A DNA stretch of 64,000 bases from an uncultured Phascolarctobacterium sp. (lineage in GTDB: Bacteria; Bacillota; Negativicutes; Acidaminococcales; Acidaminococcaceae): contig NZ_CALDXR010000020.1 of NCBI RefSeq assembly GCF_937920985.1, positions 34,428 through 98,427 on the forward strand, written 5' to 3'. The notes under the pieces were generated by a model. That model saw nothing but the letters and a program-made list of their open reading frames with translations, did no database searches and was not told the DNA's origin. The position numbers were made by a program, and so were the translations under genes. Below are positions 51,852 through 60,237 of the stretch, piece by piece. Numbering within the stretch: position 1 is the first letter of the stretch; each line of letters opens with the position of its first letter.

Positions 51852-52055
51852 ATGAAAGAAAAGATTCATCCGAATTACGGTGAAGTTACTGCTACCTGCG
51901 CATGTGGTGCAAGCTTCGTAACTGGTAGCACTAAGAAAGAATTACGCGTGGATGTTTGCTCTAAATGCCATCCATTCTTCACTGGTCAACAACGTAACGT
52001 AGCTGCTCGTGGTCGTATCGAGAAGTTCAACAAACGTTACAACAAAGAACAATAA
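51852..52055 (+). CDS. rpmE: Ribosomal protein L31
   Basis: A 67-residue large-subunit protein at the subunit bridge. It starts MKEKIHPNYGEVTATCACG and retains the four Cys (CAC at 16-18, CSKC further on), so it is the zinc-binding form. The gene leads a block shared with Bacillus (rpmE, yqhQ-like, prfA, prmC). Confidence 0.97.
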   Translation: MKEKIHPNYGEVTATCACGASFVTGSTKKELRVDVCSKCHPFFTGQQRNVAARGRIEKFNKRYNKEQ

Positions 52056-52065
52056 TCTATACAAT

Positions 52066-52103
52066 AAGGCAGGGCTTGCACATGCGGGTTCTGCTTTATT
52101 TAG
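52066..52103 (+). terminator. Probable terminator after rpmE
   Basis: A 14-pair stem rich in G-U pairs joins 52066-52079 to 52084-52097 and is followed by ATTTAGTTTT. Confidence 0.5.
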
Positions 52104-52120
52104 TTTTATGGAGTATATCT

Positions 52121-52999
52121 ATGAGCACGAAAAAATTATCTGTAGGCGGACAAGCTGTAATTGAGGGCGTTATGATGCGCGGACCACATAAGGTGGCTGT
52201 TGCCGTGCGCCAACCTGACGGAGAAATTGCCGTGGATGTAAATCCTGTCAACAGTATCCGTGATAAATATCCTATTTTGAAAAAACCGCTGCTTCGCGGC
52301 GTTATTGCTTTATTTGAATCATTATATGACGGCATCAAGGCCTTGGCCTATTCAGCGCAGGTTTCCGGTGAAGAGGACGAGCAGCTGACGGGCAAGGAAA
52401 TGGCGATGACTATTGCTACTTCCGTATTGCTGGCTGTAGGTCTGTTTATTGTTATCCCAACCTGGTCGATGCGTTTTCTGCATGAGCTGACTGAGGATCC
52501 GATGATGCTCAACCTGGCTGAGGGCGTGTTGCGTATGGTTATTTTCCTGGCCTATATTGCAGCGATTTCCTCGATGGAGGATATTCAGCGCGTATTTCAG
52601 TATCATGGTGCGGAGCACAAAACTATTTATACCTATGAGGCAGGATTGCCCCTGCGTGTAGAAAATGTGCGTCCGTTCAGCACGCTGCACCCGCGCTGCG
52701 GTACCAACTTTCTGATGATTGTCATGCTGATAAGCATGTTTATTTTTACCTTCCTGGGCTGGCCCAGCCTGCTGGAGCGCATTGCTTCCCGCGTAGTGCT
52801 GATGCCGGTGATTGCGGGCGTCAGCTATGAGATTATCCGTTTTGCCGGAGCGCATAACGATAACAAGCTGGTGCATATGGCGATTATGCCGGGACTTTTG
52901 TTGCAGAAGCTGACTACGCGTCAGCCTGATGACAGCCAGATTGAGGTGGCGATTGCTTCCCTGAAGGCAGTGCTGCCGCCTGAAGAAATTATAGAGTAA
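52121..52999 (+). CDS. DUF1385 membrane protein (YqhQ family)
   Basis: A 292-residue protein of the YqhQ/DUF1385 family, commonly found beside prfA and prmC. It starts KKLSVGGQAVIEGVMMRGPH and contains about four hydrophobic segments plus FQYHGAEHKTIYTYEAGLPL and HPRCGTNFLMIVML. The ATG at 52121 follows TGGAGT; the frame is open from 52076 but that overlaps the rpmE terminator. Function unknown. Confidence 0.9.
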   Translation: MSTKKLSVGGQAVIEGVMMRGPHKVAVAVRQPDGEIAVDVNPVNSIRDKYPILKKPLLRGVIALFESLYDGIKALAYSAQVSGEEDEQLTGKEMAMTIATSVLLAVGLFIVIPTWSMRFLHELTEDPMMLNLAEGVLRMVIFLAYIAAISSMEDIQRVFQYHGAEHKTIYTYEAGLPLRVENVRPFSTLHPRCGTNFLMIVMLISMFIFTFLGWPSLLERIASRVVLMPVIAGVSYEIIRFAGAHNDNKLVHMAIMPGLLLQKLTTRQPDDSQIEVAIASLKAVLPPEEIIE

Positions 53000-53032
53000 A
53001 AGTGATTTTATAGATTTGCAGGCTGCTCTATG

Positions 53033-53079
53033 AGGCTCTCCTTGGGGAGAGCTGGCGCCCGTAGGGCGACTGAGAGGGG
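53033..53079 (+). repeat. Second copy of the hairpin repeat found at 45346
   Basis: AGGCTCTCC..GGGGAGAGC makes hairpin 1, GCGCCC..GGGCG hairpin 2, then CTGAGAGGGG. It matches the left end of the 45346-45495 element except where hairpin 2 arms change together. Confidence 0.65.
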
Positions 53080-53163
53080 CTTGTATCAGCAGAGCTTTAT
53101 AATAACGGATTTCTTCAAATTTAATTTATAAGACTAACATAACACTTGAGAGGAGAATTTCTA

Positions 53164-54231
53164 ATGCTCGACAAATTGCAGGCACTAGAAGACAGATATT
53201 TAGATTTAGAAGCAAAAATCAGTGATCCCGAGGTTATTGCCGACCAGACCAACTGGCTGAAGGCTACCAAAGCGCATGCCAAGCTGGAGCCGATTGTTAC
53301 CGCTTACCGTGAATACCGCGATATGGTAAAGGCACGTGACGAGGCAGAGGAGCTGCTCGCAGCAGGCGATGACGAAGAGCTGGTGGAAATGGCTAAGGAG
53401 GAGCTGAAGGAGCTTAAGCCGCAGATTGAAGAATATGAGGAGAAGCTCACCATTCTTTTGCTGCCTTCCGACCCGAACGATGACAAAAACGTTATCGTGG
53501 AAATCCGCGGTGGTGCCGGTGGTGATGAGGCTGCGCTTTTTGCCGGTGTTCTCTTCCGTATGTATCTGCGCTATGCAGAAACCCGTGGTTGGCGTGTTGA
53601 GGTTATGGATTCCAACCCGACTGAGCTGGGTGGCTTCAAGGAGGTCGTTTTCCAAATCAGCGGCGACAGCGTTTACAGCCGTATGAAATTTGAAAGCGGC
53701 GTACATCGTGTACAACGTGTGCCGGAAACCGAATCTCAGGGACGTGTACACACCTCTACCGTTACCGTGGCTGTACTGCCGGAGGCTGAAGAGGTTGATG
53801 TAGAGATTAATCCTGCAGACCTGCGTGTCGATACCTATCGTGCAGGTGGTGCCGGCGGCCAGTACGTAAACAAAACCGAATCTGCAGTGCGTATTACCCA
53901 TATTCCGACAGGCATTGTGGCACAGTGCCAGGATGAAAAATCCCAGCTGAAGAACCGTGAGAAATGTATGCGCGTATTGCGTGCGCGTATTCTGGAGCAG
54001 GCGCAGGAGGAGCAGCGTGCCGCTACTGCCGAGGACCGCAAGAGCCAGGTAGGCACAGGCGACCGCAGCGAGCGTATCCGTACCTACAACTATCCGCAGG
54101 GACGCGTTACCGATCACCGCATCGGTCTGACACTGCACAAGCTGGACAGCATTGTCAACGGCGACCTGGACGAGCTACTGGGTGCGCTGATTACTGCTAA
54201 GCAAAGCGAACAATTACGGCAGGTGAAATAA
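53164..54231 (+). CDS. prfA: Peptide chain release factor 1
   Basis: Releases the peptide at UAA and UAG codons. The 355-residue protein has the stop-codon reading PxT motif (VPETESQGRVHTS, PET) typical of RF1 rather than RF2, and the catalytic GGQ in GGAGGQYVNKTESAV. The ATG at 53164 is preceded by GAGAGGAGA; TTG at 53146 overlaps it. prmC, which methylates the GGQ glutamine, starts one base after its stop. Confidence 0.97.
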   Translation: MLDKLQALEDRYLDLEAKISDPEVIADQTNWLKATKAHAKLEPIVTAYREYRDMVKARDEAEELLAAGDDEELVEMAKEELKELKPQIEEYEEKLTILLLPSDPNDDKNVIVEIRGGAGGDEAALFAGVLFRMYLRYAETRGWRVEVMDSNPTELGGFKEVVFQISGDSVYSRMKFESGVHRVQRVPETESQGRVHTSTVTVAVLPEAEEVDVEINPADLRVDTYRAGGAGGQYVNKTESAVRITHIPTGIVAQCQDEKSQLKNREKCMRVLRARILEQAQEEQRAATAEDRKSQVGTGDRSERIRTYNYPQGRVTDHRIGLTLHKLDSIVNGDLDELLGALITAKQSEQLRQVK

Positions 54232-54232
54232 A

Positions 54233-55156
54233 ATGGGGAAGCCAGTTTGGACGATTATGGAAATTTTAAACTGGACTAAGCAGCACTTTGAGGCTAAGGG
54301 CGTGGAAAATCCACGCCTTGATGCCGAAGTGCTGCTTTGTGCTGTCTTGAAATGTGAACGCATCAAGCTGTATACCGAGTTTGACAAGCCTCTCAGTGAG
54401 GAGGAGCGCGACAAGATGCGCTCTTATGTAGAGCGCCGCGCCAAGCATGAGCCGCTGGCCTACATTATCGGCGAGCGTGCTTTTATGCGCAACAGCTTCA
54501 AGGTTACGCCTGCTACCCTGGTGCCGCGTCCGGAAACGGAGCTGCTGGTGGAAAGCCTGGTGAAGGCAGCGCCGATGTTGCGCGCCGATGGCGCTGTCAA
54601 GGCGCTGGATATCGGTACAGGCAGTGGTGCAATTATCGTTTCGCTGCTTGATTATCTGCCTGCTGCCGTGGGCGTGGGTGTGGATATCAGCAACGCTGCC
54701 CTGGCGGTGGCAAAGGAAAATGCTGCAGCGATTGGCGTAGACAAGCGCGTGGCCTTCCGCCAAAGCGATTTATTCAGCAACGTGCCTGTGGAGAAAAAGT
54801 TTGATATCATCGTTTCCAATCCGCCGTATATTCCTGCTGCCGATATTGCAACGCTGGCGCAGGATGTACAGCAGGAGCCACGCACTGCGCTTGACGGCGG
54901 TGCGGACGGACTGAATTTTTACCGCCGCATCTGTGCCGAAGCAGCAGAGCATCTGGCTGAGGATGGATTGCTGGCTTTTGAAATAGGCATTGACCAAAGC
55001 GAGGCAGTGCAGAAGCTGTGCCTGGAGCATGGCTTTGCCAAAACTGCCGTGCGTATGGACTATGCAGGTATTCCGCGCATGGTTTTTGCTTTAAAAGAAA
55101 AAGAGGGTGAGGATAAATATGAAAACATCCTACTGGAAATTACAAAAGAACTCTGA
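54233..55156 (+). CDS. prmC: Release factor glutamine methyltransferase PrmC
   Basis: Methylates the GGQ glutamine of RF1 and RF2 with SAM. Features: helical N-terminal domain, PRPETELLVE, SAM-binding ALDIGTGSGAIIVSLLDYLP, and the catalytic VSNPPYIP. 307 residues. AGGTGA lies 6 bases before the ATG at 54233. The 3' end overlaps the sua5 gene by 38 bases, a tight operon arrangement. Confidence 0.96.
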   Translation: MGKPVWTIMEILNWTKQHFEAKGVENPRLDAEVLLCAVLKCERIKLYTEFDKPLSEEERDKMRSYVERRAKHEPLAYIIGERAFMRNSFKVTPATLVPRPETELLVESLVKAAPMLRADGAVKALDIGTGSGAIIVSLLDYLPAAVGVGVDISNAALAVAKENAAAIGVDKRVAFRQSDLFSNVPVEKKFDIIVSNPPYIPAADIATLAQDVQQEPRTALDGGADGLNFYRRICAEAAEHLAEDGLLAFEIGIDQSEAVQKLCLEHGFAKTAVRMDYAGIPRMVFALKEKEGEDKYENILLEITKEL

Positions 55157-56225
55157 TAATCAGGAGGTTATGCAGCAGGCAGCGGCATTAATCCGTGCGG
55201 GTGAGGTTGTATCGTTTCCGACGGAAACAGTTTACGGCCTGGGTGCGGATGGACTGAATCCTGAGGCTGTGGGCAAGATTTTTGCTGCCAAGGGCAGACC
55301 GAATGACAATCCGCTGATTCTGCACATTGCTAAAAAGGAAGATATTGCGCAGCTGACTACCGGACTGAACGCTAATGCCAAAAAGCTCATGGAGCATTTT
55401 TGGCCGGGACCGCTGACGCTGATTGTCAATAAATCTGCTATTGTGCCTGACGCTGTAAGCGCAGGGCTGGAAACTGTCGCTGTACGCTTCCCATCCAATA
55501 AATTCGCCCAGGATTTTATCCGTGCCTGTGGTTGTCCTATTGCGGCGCCGTCGGCTAATATTTCCGGTCGTCCGAGTCCGACGAATGCTCAGGATGTACT
55601 GGAGGATATGCAGGGCAAAATTGCCGGTATGCTTGATGGCGGTAACTGCGGCATCGGTCTGGAATCCACCGTGGTGGATACAACGAGTGCTGTGCCTACT
55701 ATCCTGCGACCGGGCGGCATTACCTATGAAATGCTGACGGAGGTTATGGGCGCGGTAGAAATCGATCCGGCGCTGCAGGGAGATAAAAACTTTAAGCCGA
55801 AGGCACCGGGAATGAAGTACCGTCATTATGCGCCGAAAGCACCTGTTTACCTGTTTGAAGGCGAAGCTTGCAAATGTTTGCCACAGGTTATTGCCAAGGC
55901 GTTGGCTGAAGGCAAAACCGTCGGCGTGCTGTGCGGACGTGAGCTGGAGAGCGAGCTGGCAGAGCTTGTTGAAAAGCAGCATCTGCAGCTTTCCTGCTGG
56001 GGCGACAGCCGCGAGCAGCTGGCAGCGGATTTATTCTATCTGCTGCGAGACTTTGACCGTACCTGTCCGGATGTCATCCTCGCCGAAGGCGTAGAGGAGG
56101 ACGGCTTGGGACTGGCAATTATGAACCGCCTGCGTAAGGCTGCGGGCTATCAGATTATAACGCTGGAAAACGGCAGCCTGCATTTAAAAAATAATGTAAA
56201 TTTACCGACATTTATGTTACAATAA
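55119..56225 (+). CDS. sua5: L-threonylcarbamoyladenylate synthase (Sua5/YwlC)
   Basis: Makes threonylcarbamoyl-AMP from threonine, bicarbonate and ATP for the t6A37 modification of ANN-reading tRNAs. The long form: YrdC domain with VSFPTETVYGLGADGLNPEA, KGRPNDNPLILHI, HFWPGPLTLIV and APSANISGRPSPT, then a C-terminal Sua5 domain after MKYRHYAPKAPVYLF. The ATG at 55119 lies within the end of prmC; the earlier GTG at 55107 has no separate site. 368 residues. Confidence 0.95.
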   Translation: MKTSYWKLQKNSDNQEVMQQAAALIRAGEVVSFPTETVYGLGADGLNPEAVGKIFAAKGRPNDNPLILHIAKKEDIAQLTTGLNANAKKLMEHFWPGPLTLIVNKSAIVPDAVSAGLETVAVRFPSNKFAQDFIRACGCPIAAPSANISGRPSPTNAQDVLEDMQGKIAGMLDGGNCGIGLESTVVDTTSAVPTILRPGGITYEMLTEVMGAVEIDPALQGDKNFKPKAPGMKYRHYAPKAPVYLFEGEACKCLPQVIAKALAEGKTVGVLCGRELESELAELVEKQHLQLSCWGDSREQLAADLFYLLRDFDRTCPDVILAEGVEEDGLGLAIMNRLRKAAGYQIITLENGSLHLKNNVNLPTFMLQ

Positions 56226-56275
56226 AGGTTAAAGATAATCCCGGCATTAAAAAGCAGGAGAGGAGAAGATTATTT

Positions 56276-56722
56276 ATGAAAATTGCAATGGCTTGTGATC
56301 ATGGCGGCTTCCATCTGAAGGAGCATATCAAAAAATATTTAGAGGATAAAGGCATCGAGGTTGTTGACCATGGTACCTACAGCGAAGATTCCGTAGATTA
56401 TCCCGATTATGCTGCTAAGCTGTGCGAGGATATTACCAGCGGTGCAAGCGGTGCGCAAAAGGGCATCCTGATTTGCGGTACCGGTATCGGTATTTCTATC
56501 GCTGCCAATAAATGCAAGGGCATTCGCGCTGCTCTGTGCGGTGATGTTTTCTCCGCTAAAATGAGCCGCGAGCATAACAATGCCAACGTTCTCTGCATGG
56601 GCGAGCGTGTTTTGGGCGTAGGTCTGGCAGAAATGATTACCGACGCCTGGCTGGAAACCGAATTTGCCGGTGGTCGTCATGAACGCCGTGTAAATAAAAT
56701 CATGGATTTGGAAGCAAAATAA
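56276..56722 (+). CDS. rpiB: Ribose-5-phosphate isomerase B
   Basis: Interconverts ribulose 5-phosphate and ribose 5-phosphate, feeding PRPP synthesis. The 148-residue RpiB/LacAB protein has MACDHGGFHLKEHIKKYL at the N-terminus and the anion-hole loop LICGTGIGISIAANK with the catalytic Cys. It follows sua5 by 50 bases behind GGAGAGGAG, as in Bacillus (ywlF). Confidence 0.96.
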   Translation: MKIAMACDHGGFHLKEHIKKYLEDKGIEVVDHGTYSEDSVDYPDYAAKLCEDITSGASGAQKGILICGTGIGISIAANKCKGIRAALCGDVFSAKMSREHNNANVLCMGERVLGVGLAEMITDAWLETEFAGGRHERRVNKIMDLEAK

Positions 56723-56791
56723 TCGTTTCTGCGTCGCAGCCTAAACGATTCTTGCGTTTCTGAAAATAAACAGAAAAGAAGTAAAGCAACA

Positions 56792-57349
56792 ATGGAAACA
56801 AATATGCAAATAGCTAAGGAGCTGGCAGCAGCTGCTGAAGAGCTCATTAGCATAGCAAAGCCTAAAAAGGGACAGATTTTCGTGCTTGGCTGCAGTACCA
56901 GCGAAGTACTCGGCAACAAAATCGGCACCGGCGGCAGCAGTGAAACAGCTGTTGCTATGTTCAAGGCGCTGAAGGAAGTGTGCGATGCACACGAGCTTTA
57001 TCTTGCCGTACAATGCTGCGAGCATCTCAACCGTTCCTTGGTAGTGGAGGCTGCTGCAGCTGAACGCTACAATCTTGAGGAGGTTACCGTGCGTCCGGTG
57101 GCTCATGCCGGCGGCGCTATGGCAACTGCCGCTTACGAAAATTTTGCTGAACCTGTAGTGGTAGAAAAAATTTCTGCCCATCTTGGTATTGATATTGGCC
57201 AGACGCTCATCGGCATGCATCTCAAACGAGTTGCTGTTCCTGTACGCCTGCAATATAAAAAAATTGGCGAAGCAGTGCTGACTGCCGCTAAAACTCGTCC
57301 GCCGTTGGTTGGGGGACCGCGTGCCCAATACCTGGAAAATCGTCCATAA
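56792..57349 (+). CDS. UPF0340 / YwlG-like protein
   Basis: A 185-residue protein of the UPF0340 (YwlG, TIGR01440) family, of unknown function, usually between rpiB and glyA as here. Recognisable pieces are GQIFVLGCSTSEVLGNKIGT, QCCEHLNRSLVVE, and HAGGAMATAAYE. The last codons and the stop (AATCGTCCATAA) coincide with the first bases of the 103-bp tandem repeat downstream, so the present C-terminus may have been set by that repeat. Confidence 0.9.
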   Translation: METNMQIAKELAAAAEELISIAKPKKGQIFVLGCSTSEVLGNKIGTGGSSETAVAMFKALKEVCDAHELYLAVQCCEHLNRSLVVEAAAAERYNLEEVTVRPVAHAGGAMATAAYENFAEPVVVEKISAHLGIDIGQTLIGMHLKRVAVPVRLQYKKIGEAVLTAAKTRPPLVGGPRAQYLENRP

Positions 57350-57706
57350 CTTATCATCTGCGTCGTTATCATTTCCTCGACGTATGGAAAATACGCCGTC
57401 GGAAATGCTGCCTAGCATCTGATAACTTCTGAACGATTTACAATCGCCCATAAGGCACCATCTGCGTTGTTGTTCCAGCCTCGACGTATAGAAATACGCC
57501 GTCGGCAGTGACGCCTGGCATCTGGCACCTTCTGAGCAATTTACAATCGTCCATAGCATCATCTGTGTAGTTATCATTTCCTCGACGTATGAAAAATACG
57601 CTGTCGGAAATGCTGCCTAGCATCTGAAATCTTATGAACGATTTACAAATTTCCTATGGTATAAGGCACCATCTGCGTCTTTTAGTAGAGCAGAATTTCT
57701 GAGCGC
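57338..57706 (+). repeat. 103-bp tandem repeats, three copies and a decayed fourth
   Basis: Units begin at AATCG-type words at 57338, 57442, 57545 and 57648 (lengths about 104, 103, 103). Each full unit has an inner near-palindrome around CCTCGACGTAT and ATACGCCGTCGG, flanked by CATCTG words. The fourth unit lacks the palindrome. No gene lies in 57350-57770. Confidence 0.8.
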
Positions 57707-57727
57707 TTATCCACAGCCTGTGGATAA
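57707..57727. promoter_or_regulatory. Two facing DnaA boxes upstream of glyA
   Basis: TTATCCACA (57707-57715) and its reverse complement TGTGGATAA (57719-57727), separated by GCC, both fit the DnaA-box consensus. They lie 44 bases upstream of the glyA start. Confidence 0.6.
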
Positions 57728-57770
57728 AACTGGTTGATATTTAATGTTTTATTTTTAGGAGGGACTTAAA

Positions 57771-59021
57771 ATGAATCTGGAAAAACTTAGCGTAGTTGAT
57801 CCTGAGCTGAAAGGTTACATTGATGCGGAGCTGAACCGCCAACGTGACAAAATCGAACTGATTGCATCCGAAAACATCGTTACTCCCGCAGTAATGGAGG
57901 CTATGGGCAGCGTACTGACCAACAAGTATGCAGAAGGCTATCCCGGTCATCGTTATTATGGCGGCTGTGAATATGTTGATAAGGTTGAAACTCTGGCAAT
58001 CGAACGTGCCAAAAAATTATTCCATGCTGAATATGCTAACGTACAGGCTCACTGCGGTGCCAGCACCAATATGACCGTGTACTTTGCTTTCCTGAAACCC
58101 GGCGATACCATCATGGGTATGGACCTGTCCCAAGGCGGTCATCTGAGCCATGGATCCCCGGTAAATATTTCCGGTACCTATTTTAATGTTGTACATTATG
58201 GCGTTGATCCGGAAACCGAGCTGATTGATTATGAAGCTATGGACAAGCTGGCTAAAGAGCATCATCCGAAGCTGATTGTTGCCGGTGCCAGCGCTTATCC
58301 GCGTATTATCGATTTCAAACGCATCGCTGATATTGCTCATGCTAACGGCGCTCTGCTGCTGATTGATATGGCACACATCGCCGGCCTGGTTGCAGCAGGT
58401 CTGCATCCGTCTCCGGTTCCGTATGCTGATATCGTAACCACTACCACCCACAAAACTCTGCGTGGTCCTCGCGGCGGTCTGATTCTGACCAACAATGAGG
58501 AATATGCCAAGAAAATCAACAAGGCTATTTTCCCCGGCATCCAGGGTGGCCCGCTGATGCACGTTATTGCTGCTAAGGCTGTTGCTTTTGGCGAAGCTCT
58601 GAAGCCTGAATTCAGAGAGTACGCAGAAAACATTGTCAAGAATGCCAAGGCTTTTGCCGAAGGTCTGAAGGCTGAAGGCTTCCGTCTGGTTTCCGGCGGT
58701 ACTGACAATCATCTGATTCTGGTTGATGTACGCAACAAAAATCTGACCGGTAAGGAAGCAGAAAAGCTGCTAGATAATATTGGCATTACCTGCAATAAAA
58801 ACACTATTCCGTTTGATCCTGCCAGCCCGTTTGTAACCAGCGGTATCCGTCTGGGTACTCCGGCTGCTACTACCCGTGGCTTCAAGGAAGAGGACTTCAA
58901 AGAGGTTGCGGCTATCATGGGCTTGGTGCTCAATAACCCTGAAGATACTGATAAGCATGCAGAGGCTGCAAAACGCGTTGCTGCACTGTGCGCTAAGTAT
59001 CCGTTATATACTAATTTATAA
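57771..59021 (+). CDS. glyA: Serine hydroxymethyltransferase
   Basis: Interconverts serine and glycine, passing a one-carbon unit to THF and so supplying metF, metH and purN. The 416-residue PLP enzyme has EPGY-like ASENIVTPAVMEAMGS and GYPGHRYYGGCEYVD, then TTTTHKTLRGPRGGLIL with the Schiff-base Lys. RBS AGGAGGGAC precedes the ATG. Followed by upp after a strong hairpin. Confidence 0.97.
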   Translation: MNLEKLSVVDPELKGYIDAELNRQRDKIELIASENIVTPAVMEAMGSVLTNKYAEGYPGHRYYGGCEYVDKVETLAIERAKKLFHAEYANVQAHCGASTNMTVYFAFLKPGDTIMGMDLSQGGHLSHGSPVNISGTYFNVVHYGVDPETELIDYEAMDKLAKEHHPKLIVAGASAYPRIIDFKRIADIAHANGALLLIDMAHIAGLVAAGLHPSPVPYADIVTTTTHKTLRGPRGGLILTNNEEYAKKINKAIFPGIQGGPLMHVIAAKAVAFGEALKPEFREYAENIVKNAKAFAEGLKAEGFRLVSGGTDNHLILVDVRNKNLTGKEAEKLLDNIGITCNKNTIPFDPASPFVTSGIRLGTPAATTRGFKEEDFKEVAAIMGLVLNNPEDTDKHAEAAKRVAALCAKYPLYTNL

Positions 59022-59060
59022 TTAAGACGACCGATAAAGGCTTATCCGCTTCGTCTTAAT
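59021..59060 (+). other. Perfect hairpin between glyA and upp
   Basis: ATTAAGACGA (59021-59030) pairs with TCGTCTTAAT (59051-59060) and encloses GATAA/TTATC. No T-run follows, so it is more likely an RNA-stability or processing element than a terminator. Confidence 0.6.
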
Positions 59061-59082
59061 CAGAAAAGGAGCGATATATCCA

Positions 59083-59703
59083 ATGCAAATCAATGTAGTA
59101 AACCATCCTTTGTTGCAAGCAAAAATGACTATCCTGCGTGACAAGGATACCAAGAGCGTAACCTTCCGCCACATCATCAGTGAGGTTGCAGCGCTGCTGA
59201 CCTTTGAAACTACCAGAGATTTACCTGTGGAAGAAGTAAAGGTTACCACTCCGCTGTGCGAAACCACTGGCTGCCGTATTAAAGGCAGTGTCACTGTTGT
59301 GCCTATCCTGCGTGCAGGCCTGGGCTTTATGGAGGGCGTACTCAGTGTTATTCCTGAAGCCAATGTTGGTCATATCGGCATGAGCCGTAACGAAGAAACT
59401 CTGCTGCCGATGGAGTATTACTGCAAGCTGCCTGCGGATATGGACGCTTATACGATTGTTGTTGACCCGATGCTGGCAACCGGCGGCAGTGCCATTGCTG
59501 CTATCGACCAGCTCAAAAAGCGCGGTATGAAGAACCTGCGCTTTATGTGCCTCGTTGCTGCTCCCGAGGGTGTAGAAAAGCTGAATGCAGCACATCCTGA
59601 TGTGCCTATCTACACTGTTGTGCTTGATGACCATCTCAATGAGCATGGCTACATCGTGCCGGGCTTGGGCGATGCAGGCGACAGAATTTTTGGTACGGTA
59701 TAA
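59083..59703 (+). CDS. upp: Uracil phosphoribosyltransferase
   Basis: Converts uracil and PRPP to UMP. The 206 residues show the PRPP-binding loop VVDPMLATGGSAIAAIDQLK, the N-terminal HPLLQAKMTILRDKDT, and the C-terminal YIVPGLGDAGDRIFGT uracil-binding region. RBS AAAGGAGCG. Order glyA-upp is conserved with Bacillus. Confidence 0.96.
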   Translation: MQINVVNHPLLQAKMTILRDKDTKSVTFRHIISEVAALLTFETTRDLPVEEVKVTTPLCETTGCRIKGSVTVVPILRAGLGFMEGVLSVIPEANVGHIGMSRNEETLLPMEYYCKLPADMDAYTIVVDPMLATGGSAIAAIDQLKKRGMKNLRFMCLVAAPEGVEKLNAAHPDVPIYTVVLDDHLNEHGYIVPGLGDAGDRIFGTV

Positions 59704-59709
59704 AAAATT

Positions 59710-60168
59710 ATGGAACGCAAAACAAGACCTGGCTGGGATGATTACTTTATGGAGATTGCCCAAGTAGTCAGCAGCCGTTCAACCTGTATGCGCCGCAGTG
59801 TAGGCGCGGTAATCGTCAAAAATAAGCAGATTGTAGCGACAGGCTATAACGGTACGCCTAAGGATCTGCCTCATTGTGAGGTTACGGGCTGCCTGCGCGA
59901 GCAGCTGCATGTGCCTTCGGGGCAGATGCACGAGCTGTGCCGCGGTATTCACGCAGAGCAGAATGCTGTTGTGCAGGCTGCCTATCATGGTGTGTCTGTC
60001 AATGGTGGTACAATTTATTGTACGCATCAGCCCTGTGTGGTCTGCACCAAGATTTTGATTAACGCAGGCATTAAGCGCATTGTTTATGCTAATCCTTACC
60101 CGGATAAGCTGGCGGAGGATATGATGGCTGCGTCAGGTATTGAAATCTGCGTGCTGGATAAGAAGTAA
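59710..60168 (+). CDS. Deoxycytidylate deaminase (ComEB family)
   Basis: Deaminates dCMP to dUMP for thymidylate synthesis. The 152-residue zinc deaminase has CRGIHAEQNAVVQAA (His and Glu) and THQPCVVCTKILINAG (Cys pair), plus an extra Cys/His cluster (LPHCEVTGC) typical of dCMP deaminases. It follows upp by 6 bases. Similar in sequence to ComEB, but a competence role is not implied here. Confidence 0.92.
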   Translation: MERKTRPGWDDYFMEIAQVVSSRSTCMRRSVGAVIVKNKQIVATGYNGTPKDLPHCEVTGCLREQLHVPSGQMHELCRGIHAEQNAVVQAAYHGVSVNGGTIYCTHQPCVVCTKILINAGIKRIVYANPYPDKLAEDMMAASGIEICVLDKK

Positions 60169-60180
60169 ATATGCTGTAAA

Positions 60181-60232
60181 AAAGCACTGCTCACATTTCC
60201 TTACGGGAAATGCAGAGCAGTGCTTTGCTTTT
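60181..60232. terminator. Bidirectional terminator between comEB-like gene and DUF3298 gene
   Basis: AAAGCACTGCTC (60181-60192) pairs with GAGCAGTGCTTT (60215-60226) around an inner ATTTCC/GGAAAT stem, with A-run before and T-run after. Confidence 0.85.
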
Positions 60233-60237
60233 TATGC

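Noticed and set aside
57438..57623. Minus-strand small open frames (for example MLGSISDSVFFIRRGNDN) in the repeats after UPF0340
   Set aside because: They are produced by the 103-bp tandem repeats; each repeat gives a similar short frame with no start signal.
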